DNA of 64,000 nt. Source: an uncultured Photobacterium sp. (GTDB taxonomy: Bacteria > Pseudomonadota > Gammaproteobacteria > Enterobacterales > Vibrionaceae). Below, piece after piece: positions 58,023-64,000 of this stretch. The DNA is taken from positions 1 through 64,000 of the forward strand of contig NZ_CANMZV010000006.1 of assembly GCF_947502415.1 (NCBI RefSeq). Reading direction: 5' to 3'. Position 1 is the first letter of the stretch. Every line of letters begins with the position of its first letter. Below the pieces are notes generated by a model. It searched no databases. It saw only the letters and a program-made list of their open reading frames with translations, and had not been told where the DNA came from. The translations under genes were made by a program, and so were the position numbers.

Positions 58023-61000
58023 TCATGAGCGACGGCGACGTGTCCATCCAAAGCCCGCAAGAGCTAATAGAGCACCGAAACCGAAAGAGCCGCCTGAAGA
58101 GTTTTCTTCAATTGATTTTGTTGTTGGTGTTGGCGTTGGCGTTGGCGTTGATGAAGACACTGCTTTTTCAACAGAAATAGTGGCAGAACCTAGATCATCC
58201 GATTTCTGATCAGATATAGAGCGAGGATCCTGCTCATACAAGGCTAACTTGGCTTGGTAACCACCAACCGCCAGCTCTGCTGGTAGAGCAATGATTGCAC
58301 TGCCGCTGTCAGCTTCAACCTGGGTCACCAGATGAGTAACCTGAACCGACTCTGTTTGCTCAGAGCCAGAAACATCTCCACTAAATGACTTTAGCTTGGC
58401 TGTTGGAGTAACATTTAAAGTAACCTCAAGATACTTACCAGCATCACTGCGTGATATGGCTACAGGTAGAGTTGCAGATTCACCGTCGCGAACAGGTTTC
58501 ACCTTCACGCCGTCAGCAATACCTTTATAGTCCAATACAACAATAACTGGATCATGGTCGGAAGCGGAGAACGCGTTTTCGGACTTATCTAAATCACCGG
58601 TATATTTACCACCGTATTCAAACAGGTTACTTTCCAGCGAGTTGATGTGCCAATCAGTAATGCCTAGGCGTTTATTTACTACGGATACATTACCCAGCAC
58701 ATGGTCAAGGCTTCCTAATTCAGCACCATAATTATATGAGAAAGCGGTAGGATCGTTAAGATTAACCAGGCCAGCGCCTTTTTCCAGCACTCGTCCAACA
58801 ACATCATATTCTTCCCCATTCAATGTTGTTGAAGATGCCGTTTTTACTTTCCCTTTTCGCGCTTCAGGAATAGTCGTCAACGCCAGCACCGGATCTTCCA
58901 TACCGTAAGAATTCAAATCGCCAAGAACCAGTACATCGCCTTTTAACTTACTGACGGCCTGACCAACCACTTCTGCTGCTGAAACCCTGAATTCAGTACA
59001 GTTACCCTGCAGGTCGTCTGCAGCCTTAACATCTTCAATACAGCCAGATCCTTTTGATTTAAAGTGGTTAACAATCACATGCAACGGCTCTTTTTGGCCC
59101 GGCACATTAAAGCCCTGAACCAAACTATGACGCTGGTATTTTTTTAATGATTTTTTGCCGACCTTACCATGTTGTTCCGGGGTTGCGATAACCTGAGCAT
59201 CGCCGGCTAATGATACGCTGGCAGGGCGATAGAACATGGCCACCATAATCGCATCGGAACCAAAGTATTTGATACCTTCAAAATCCGCACCATCTTTGGC
59301 ATATTTCTTAGCATCTTCAGCAGAGATTTCAACATAAGTGTAAAAATCAGCAGGATCAGAGAACTCCGCATTCAAAGTATCAACAAGATTCTTAATGGCA
59401 CTGCCGTCACCAAAGCCATTATTTTCCATCTCCATGATCCCGATAATGTCGGCATCCATGGCTTTCATCGCATTAACAATTTTGGCGCGCTGCAGCGGAA
59501 ATTCAGCAGTATTTCTGGAACCACGGTTGCACCCTCTGTACTGATTATCTGCATCAGCCTGGTTTTTACAGCTCGCATTAAGCGGACCACCAATCTCACT
59601 GAAACTGGTAAAGAAGTTAAGCACGTTAAAGCTGGCAACTTTAATCCCAGATTCTGCTAATACAGGTGCATCCGTGCGCTCATGAGCAACCTCATCATCA
59701 CGGACAAAATCTGCTTTACCTAGCTGGTTGGTTGCAACTAGGCGGTAGTTCTTATGGCTATAATCAATCACGCCCTCAAGGTTTTCAACCCGATCACCGA
59801 TTCGGATATACCCATCTTCAGCGTTAAAATCGGCAAAGTAAGGCAGCTCACCATCTTTAGCTTTGTATTCTGATTCAATAAAGAGCTGGTTGGCTTTGTT
59901 GTTATCGCGCTCAGCATTAGCTTTGTCTGACTCAGCCGCATAAAGCTGGGTTGGCTTAATAAGAGGCGCCTTATGGGACACCACCATATTATTGCGGTAA
60001 GCATCGTAATCCCTACTGAAATTACGAGTGACACGAAGATCAGTCCCAGCATCCAATTCGACTTTCATCCCTTCGTAACGTTCAAGTGCATCACGTAAGG
60101 TTTCGCCTTCATTAATAATCAGTGGGTGAAGTGCCGGAACAGGCTCGGTAGATGTCGTCTTATAGCTATAGTAGTCTGAGGCTAGTTGAGTTCGGTTGAA
60201 TAACTCCTGCACCTTACCTTTAACACAAACTACCGCCCCCGGCTTAATATCATCAGTTGGTGCATAACCGGTATGGATAAACAGACCATCCGAGGTGGAA
60301 TCGTCATCATCAGCATCAAGAGCCTCAAGGTAGAACCCCTTGAATAAGCCGTCACCACGAGCAGTTACGACACCGCGAACAAAAAAGTCTTCGCTCGTAA
60401 TAAATGGGTCGCCCTTAATAAATGGAGACGTGTCGCCGGAACCTTGAATTTCATTGATGGAAGTAAACTCAGGCACCTCACCGGATTCAGTTTCACAAAC
60501 AAAAGCTAACGGTGGCTCCACACCATCCACAGAACCGAGTCCGTCCACATTATCTTTTGCTTCTATCTTCCACTCGTTAATATCAAAGCTAGTAGAAGGA
60601 GACAAACTGTTAGAATAACGCTTCAAGGTGACATCTTCACCCCATCCACCTTTAGCTGGAATATCACCAACCACATCAACCAGAACATCATTTAGGAACA
60701 ATCCAACGGCATCACCACCATTAAAGTTAATATTGCTGTTTTTAACGGTTGTAACCCCTTCAGGTAACAATTCCTTTTTAAATTTTTTGTTAACCACCAG
60801 CATCACTTCACCGGCACCTAACGTACCAGTAAGGCTAACATTCTTGTAATACGGTGTATCGCTACCATCTTTATAATTAGCTAATGTATAACCTGCGAGG
60901 TCAATACTTCCTGTTTCAGCGTTATTATAAAGTTCAATCGCTTTGTTATTACTAGAACCTTCAACATATTCAGAGATGATGATCTCTGCCTGAGCACTCA

Positions 61001-61055
61001 TAGAAATTACGGAACCGACAGCCAACGCCACCGCTGTACGCGATAAATGTCTCAT
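58023..61055 (-). CDS. exeM: Secreted ExeM/NucH-type endonuclease with GlyGly-CTERM tail
   Basis: A 1010-aa secreted nuclease. Signal peptide 1-23 (ending SAQA). Lamin-tail-like domain ~24-160 (ISEYVEGSSNNKAIELYN). OB-fold-like region ~200-320. Endonuclease/exonuclease/phosphatase domain ~470-830 with SFNVLNFFT, IMEMENNGFG, VNHFKSKGSG, LGDLNSYGMEDP, LGSLDHVLGN and SASDHDPV, all the metal and catalytic positions. A C-terminal extension, a TPTPTPTP stretch, then GGSFGFGALLALAGFGWTRR at the end: a GlyGly-CTERM signal processed by rhombosortase, usually tied to type II secretion. In Shewanella ExeM degrades extracellular DNA in biofilms. Confidence 0.92.
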   Translation of the reverse strand: MRHLSRTAVALAVGSVISMSAQAEIIISEYVEGSSNNKAIELYNNAETGSIDLAGYTLANYKDGSDTPYYKNVSLTGTLGAGEVMLVVNKKFKKELLPEGVTTVKNSNINFNGGDAVGLFLNDVLVDVVGDIPAKGGWGEDVTLKRYSNSLSPSTSFDINEWKIEAKDNVDGLGSVDGVEPPLAFVCETESGEVPEFTSINEIQGSGDTSPFIKGDPFITSEDFFVRGVVTARGDGLFKGFYLEALDADDDDSTSDGLFIHTGYAPTDDIKPGAVVCVKGKVQELFNRTQLASDYYSYKTTSTEPVPALHPLIINEGETLRDALERYEGMKVELDAGTDLRVTRNFSRDYDAYRNNMVVSHKAPLIKPTQLYAAESDKANAERDNNKANQLFIESEYKAKDGELPYFADFNAEDGYIRIGDRVENLEGVIDYSHKNYRLVATNQLGKADFVRDDEVAHERTDAPVLAESGIKVASFNVLNFFTSFSEIGGPLNASCKNQADADNQYRGCNRGSRNTAEFPLQRAKIVNAMKAMDADIIGIMEMENNGFGDGSAIKNLVDTLNAEFSDPADFYTYVEISAEDAKKYAKDGADFEGIKYFGSDAIMVAMFYRPASVSLAGDAQVIATPEQHGKVGKKSLKKYQRHSLVQGFNVPGQKEPLHVIVNHFKSKGSGCIEDVKAADDLQGNCTEFRVSAAEVVGQAVSKLKGDVLVLGDLNSYGMEDPVLALTTIPEARKGKVKTASSTTLNGEEYDVVGRVLEKGAGLVNLNDPTAFSYNYGAELGSLDHVLGNVSVVNKRLGITDWHINSLESNLFEYGGKYTGDLDKSENAFSASDHDPVIVVLDYKGIADGVKVKPVRDGESATLPVAISRSDAGKYLEVTLNVTPTAKLKSFSGDVSGSEQTESVQVTHLVTQVEADSGSAIIALPAELAVGGYQAKLALYEQDPRSISDQKSDDLGSATISVEKAVSSSTPTPTPTPTTKSIEENSSGGSFGFGALLALAGFGWTRRRRS
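58124..58150. repeat. Hexanucleotide tandem repeat (GTTGGC) encoding a Thr-Pro stretch
   Basis: About four and a half copies of GTTGGC/GTTGGT in tandem. On the coding (minus) strand they give alternating Thr and Pro between the nuclease and its sorting tail. The six-base unit keeps frame, so copy-number change would only change linker length. Confidence 0.8.
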
Positions 61056-61270
61056 TATTTAGCCTCTTTGCTTCAGTGCTATACATTATTCTTTGATATG
61101 CAACATTCTGGGCATTTGGGTTGCCACATCTAGTCATTCAATTGATAAATGTGACAAGAGGCTGAGTAAATAATCTAGAAAACGATTGCGTACTCGTTTT
61201 TCGCGTATTTTCCAACAGGATAGGTCATTTGAGTCAGAAAGAAGTAACTCGTGAGAAATCAAAAGATAAA

Positions 61271-61295
61271 AAAAAGCCGACATGTCGTCGGCTTT
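61271..61295 (-). terminator. trpS terminator
   Basis: Stem AGCCGAC/GTCGGCT (61275-61281 with 61287-61293) with a 5-nt loop, followed on the minus strand by a run of eight T residues. It starts about 25 bp after the trpS stop. Confidence 0.9.
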
Positions 61296-61318
61296 GGCAT
61301 CATCACAAATAATGAATG

Positions 61319-62335
61319 TTACGGGCGGGCTACAAAACCCACGGCTTCGTAAGCTTTCTTCAGCGTTACCGCTGCACGCTCTGATGCTTTTTCAGCTCCG
61401 GCTTTCATCACAGCATCCATGTAAGCACGGTCTTCACGAATACGTCTGTATTCCGCTTGTACCGGCTCAAGCATTGCTACAATCGCTTCACCGACATCTT
61501 TCTTGAACGGGCCATACATCTCAACACCTTTATACTGTGCCTCGATTTCTTCAAACGACTTGCCTGTCGCAGCAGAGTACAGACCCATCAGGTTAGAGAT
61601 ACCCGCTTTGTTCTCGAAATCATGGGCGATACGCGGCGGGTTTTCCGGATCCGTTTGCGCTTTGTTAATCTTCTTGATGATTGACTTCGGCTCTTCCAGT
61701 AACGTGATCACGTTCTTACGGTTGTCATCCGACTTAGACATTTTCTTGGTCGCATCTTGCAGACTCATTACACGCGCACCAACTGTTGGGATATATGGCT
61801 CAGGTACCTGGAAGATAGCTTCTTCGTTACCGTAAATATTGTTGAAGCGCGTAGCAATATCACGAGCCAGCTCCAAGTGCTGCTTCTGATCACTGCCCAC
61901 AGGCACTTGGTGAGCGCCGTATAGCAGAATATCTGCCGCCATCAGTACCGGGTAATCAAACAGGCCGACATTCACATCGTTGGCATGGCGCTGTGACTTA
62001 TCCTTGAACTGGGTCATACGGCTCAGTTCGCCCATCTGGGTATAGCAGTTAAGCAACCAGCCAAGCTGCGCATGCTCCGGTACATGTGACTGAACAAACA
62101 GTGTGCTCTTCTTCGGGTCTACACCAACAGCTAGGCAGATAGCCAGTGCATCCAATGTCGCTTCATGTAGCGCTTTGGGATCTTGACGTACTGTGATGGC
62201 ATGCAGGTCAACAACACAGTACTGGCAATCATAATCATCCTGCATCTGTTCCCACTGACGCAGCGCACCCAAATAGTTACCGATACTTAATTCGCCAGAA
62301 GGCTGGACGCCACTCAATACAATGGGTTTAGTCAT
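61319..62335 (-). CDS. trpS: Tryptophanyl-tRNA synthetase
   Basis: A 338-aa class Ic synthetase: [17 protein letters not shown] (HIGH-like motif) at the N-terminus, [30 protein letters not shown], and [11 protein letters not shown] (KMSKS motif). Complete. Follows gph, 92 bp away, in the conserved rpe-gph-trpS order. Confidence 0.98.
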   Translation of the reverse strand: MTKPIVLSGVQPSGELSIGNYLGALRQWEQMQDDYDCQYCVVDLHAITVRQDPKALHEATLDALAICLAVGVDPKKSTLFVQSHVPEHAQLGWLLNCYTQMGELSRMTQFKDKSQRHANDVNVGLFDYPVLMAADILLYGAHQVPVGSDQKQHLELARDIATRFNNIYGNEEAIFQVPEPYIPTVGARVMSLQDATKKMSKSDDNRKNVITLLEEPKSIIKKINKAQTDPENPPRIAHDFENKAGISNLMGLYSAATGKSFEEIEAQYKGVEMYGPFKKDVGEAIVAMLEPVQAEYRRIREDRAYMDAVMKAGAEKASERAAVTLKKAYEAVGFVARP

Positions 62336-62427
62336 GATGAGATTTTCCTATGTCACTCAAATAAGCAGCGGCTTTCGCCGCTGACAAAAATCAAAACTCG
62401 CTGTCAGCCTATTCGCGGCCGATCGTA

Positions 62428-63117
62428 CTAGCTGCCTAGTTTAACCACTTCTGCCAACTGGCTAAAGTGATCCAGTACAATATCTGGGTCACTGGCACTG
62501 ATTGGCTGGCCATAGTTGTAGCCATAAGTTAGTCCGACAACATAACATGTTGCCGCTTTACCCGCCAAGATATCATTACGCGAATCACCGACCATCAGCA
62601 TCTCGGACGCCGCCAGCTGATGCTTTTCCATCAACCAGTGCAGGGCAAACGGATCCGGTTTTTTCTGCGGGAAAGTATCACCACCGATCACGTCAACGAA
62701 ATAGTCAGCAATGTCATGCTGCTCCAACAAGTGCGGCACGAACTGTGATGGCTTGTTGGTCACAATCGCCATCGGTACACCAGCCTGATGATAAGCCGCG
62801 AGCGTCTCTTTTACGCCAGGGTATAGCTTACTTTGCTGATGACCACCTTCTTCGTAAAAACGGTCAAACAGCTGACGAGCTTCTCGGTGCAGCGCCGGGT
62901 CTAAACCCGGGTCAATCTCCTGGCTGCGGCTCAGTGCCCGGCCAATCAGGATATCAGCACCATTGCCGATCCAGGTTGTTACCTGCTCAACCGTCACCGC
63001 CGGCCTGCCCAATGCCTGCATCGCCTTGTCTGTTGCATCTGCCAGATCAGGAACGCTGTCGAGCAGCGTTCCATCAAGATCAAAGGCAATAAAACGGATA
63101 CCTTCAAACTGCGCCAT
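62428..63117 (-). CDS. gph: Phosphoglycolate phosphatase
   Basis: A 229-aa HAD-family phosphatase: nucleophile motif FDLDGTLLDSVPDL, motif II VTNKPS, Lys in FPQKKPDP, motif IV VGDSRNDI. It removes 2-phosphoglycolate formed in DNA repair. Its ATG overlaps the rpe stop by one base (TAATG), so the two are coupled. Confidence 0.95.
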   Translation of the reverse strand: MAQFEGIRFIAFDLDGTLLDSVPDLADATDKAMQALGRPAVTVEQVTTWIGNGADILIGRALSRSQEIDPGLDPALHREARQLFDRFYEEGGHQQSKLYPGVKETLAAYHQAGVPMAIVTNKPSQFVPHLLEQHDIADYFVDVIGGDTFPQKKPDPFALHWLMEKHQLAASEMLMVGDSRNDILAGKAATCYVVGLTYGYNYGQPISASDPDIVLDHFSQLAEVVKLGS

Positions 63118-63791
63118 TAACGCTCAACCTTTGCCAACTCAGCACGCATTTCATCGATAACGGCTTTGTAGTCTGGCTGACTAAAGATCGCAGAACCGGC
63201 AACAAACATATCTGCCCCCGCTTCAGCGATTTCACGAATGTTGTCGACCTTCACGCCGCCATCAATTTCAAGACGAATTTGACGGCCGCTGGCTTCGATA
63301 CGCTTACGTACTTCACGTAGTTTATCCAGAGTTGCCGGGATGAATGACTGGCCACCAAAGCCCGGGTTAACGGACATCAGCAGGATCAGATCCACTTTAT
63401 CCATGATGTAGTCAAGGTAATGCAGCGGGGTTGCCGGGTTAAATACGACACCAGCCTGACAACCATGTTCCTTAATAAGCTGCAGGGAACGGTCAAGGTG
63501 CTCGGTCGCTTCGGCATGAATCGTGATCATGGTAGCGCCAGCCTTGGCGAAATCAGGGATAATGCGGTCAACGGGTTTGACCATCAAATGCACATCAATC
63601 GGCGCGGTAATACCGTAATCACGCAGTGCCTTACAAACCGGGGCACCAAATGTCAGGTTCGGCACATAGTGATTGTCCATCACATCAAAGTGCACGACAT
63701 CGGCACCCGCAGCCAATACTTTCTCGACATCCTCGCCAAGACGAGCAAAATCTGCAGACAGGATAGATGGAGCGATCAAAAAGTCCTTCAT
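63117..63791 (-). CDS. rpe: Ribulose-phosphate 3-epimerase
   Basis: A 224-aa TIM-barrel epimerase of the pentose phosphate pathway: [36 protein letters not shown] (metal-binding His and Asp), [14 protein letters not shown] and [12 protein letters not shown]. First of the rpe-gph-trpS set. In many gammaproteobacteria dam lies directly upstream; here the next gene to the right is divergent. Confidence 0.97.
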   Translation of the reverse strand: MKDFLIAPSILSADFARLGEDVEKVLAAGADVVHFDVMDNHYVPNLTFGAPVCKALRDYGITAPIDVHLMVKPVDRIIPDFAKAGATMITIHAEATEHLDRSLQLIKEHGCQAGVVFNPATPLHYLDYIMDKVDLILLMSVNPGFGGQSFIPATLDKLREVRKRIEASGRQIRLEIDGGVKVDNIREIAEAGADMFVAGSAIFSQPDYKAVIDEMRAELAKVER

Positions 63792-63976
63792 GTTCAGCCT
63801 CTATACGGTACATACGAAAACGTTATCGAAATCGGCGCAATTCTACCCGATCCGGCTAATAATGTCTTATCCCAAACAGAATAATTACCTGAGCTGTCAG
63901 TAAGAAGGCTTTTAAACACGCTCTTCGTGAATGCGATAAATCAGAGCTATGCTTGAAGAAAATCGGGAGGTGAGAT

Positions 63977-64000
63977 ATGGCCAAGCCGCGGGAAGGACAA
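63977..64000 (+). CDS. Start of an unidentified gene (cut by the right edge)
   Basis: ATG at 63977 with GGGAGG six bases upstream begins MAKPREGQ, open to the end of the window. Only eight codons are visible, too few to identify. The spacing of ribosome site and ATG makes a real gene likely. It would be divergent from rpe. Confidence 0.4.

Noticed and set aside
58124-58150. Short tandem repeat considered as a CRISPR-like array
   Set aside because: The unit is six bases, has no spacers and encodes a Thr-Pro linker in frame.

Overview
The window looks like a chromosomal segment of a marine gammaproteobacterium of the family Vibrionaceae, most likely Photobacterium or a close Vibrio relative. 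This is inferred from gene order (tusDCB-str operon, slyX/slyD-kefG/kefB-yheS-yheT-yheU-prkB-yhfA-crp, a DUF1338-astD-astA-astC cluster beside crp, trpS-gph-rpe), from CRP and ribosomal proteins that closely match the Escherichia coli proteins as I know them, and from a polysaccharide locus matching the Vibrio fischeri syp locus. No database search was run. All major genes appear intact. I see no insertion sequence, CRISPR array or tRNA gene.

Layout. Positions 1-452 are the 5' part of a 16S rRNA gene on the minus strand, with a boxA-containing leader and tandem P1/P2 promoters out to about 900. Positions 960-18877 hold an exopolysaccharide locus: a divergent GT2 gene, then GT, Wzx, Wzy, acyltransferase, GT, a small lipoprotein, Wzz-like PCP, GT, and a GT2 fused to a polyprenol-phosphate sugar transferase. 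After these come STAS, OmpA lipoprotein, a six-SLBB export protein, a P-loop ATPase and a kinase-receiver-phosphatase regulator, closed by a convergent GT. The order matches sypJ-K-L-M-N-O-P-QR followed by sypA-B-C-D-E. It differs from V. fischeri syp as I know it in that the two blocks are swapped, Q and R are fused, and no sypF or sypG is present. Candidate sigma-54 (-24/-12) elements lie before the transcription units.

Positions 18964-32588 are the alpha, spc and S10 ribosomal operons on the minus strand, with an S4-type leader before rpsM, a terminator between the S10 and spc operons, and a long S10 leader. bfd follows, then tuf-fusA-rpsG-rpsL with a clear str promoter, then tusBCD and the YheO-type regulator. 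Positions 40083-51656 carry fkpA, a WD40 lipoprotein with slyX, slyD, yheV, the KefB/KefG potassium efflux pair, yheS, yheT, yheU, prkB, yhfA and crp, with a CRP-like site in a perfect inverted repeat between yhfA and crp.

Positions 52192-57865 hold the arginine succinyltransferase genes astC/argD, astA and astD with a 2-oxoadipate-dioxygenase-like DUF1338 gene, and pabA. Next are a large secreted nuclease of the ExeM/NucH type with a GlyGly-CTERM sorting tail, then trpS, gph and rpe. The first codons of an unidentified plus-strand gene lie at the right edge.

How the genes fit together: the syp-like locus encodes nearly a whole Wzx/Wzy-type export pathway (priming transferase, glycosyltransferases, flippase, polymerase, chain-length protein, periplasmic and outer-membrane export parts). 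Its own partner-switching pair (STAS plus kinase/phosphatase) is placed to control it after transcription. The locus lies between the alpha operon and an rrn operon, two of the most highly expressed regions of the chromosome.
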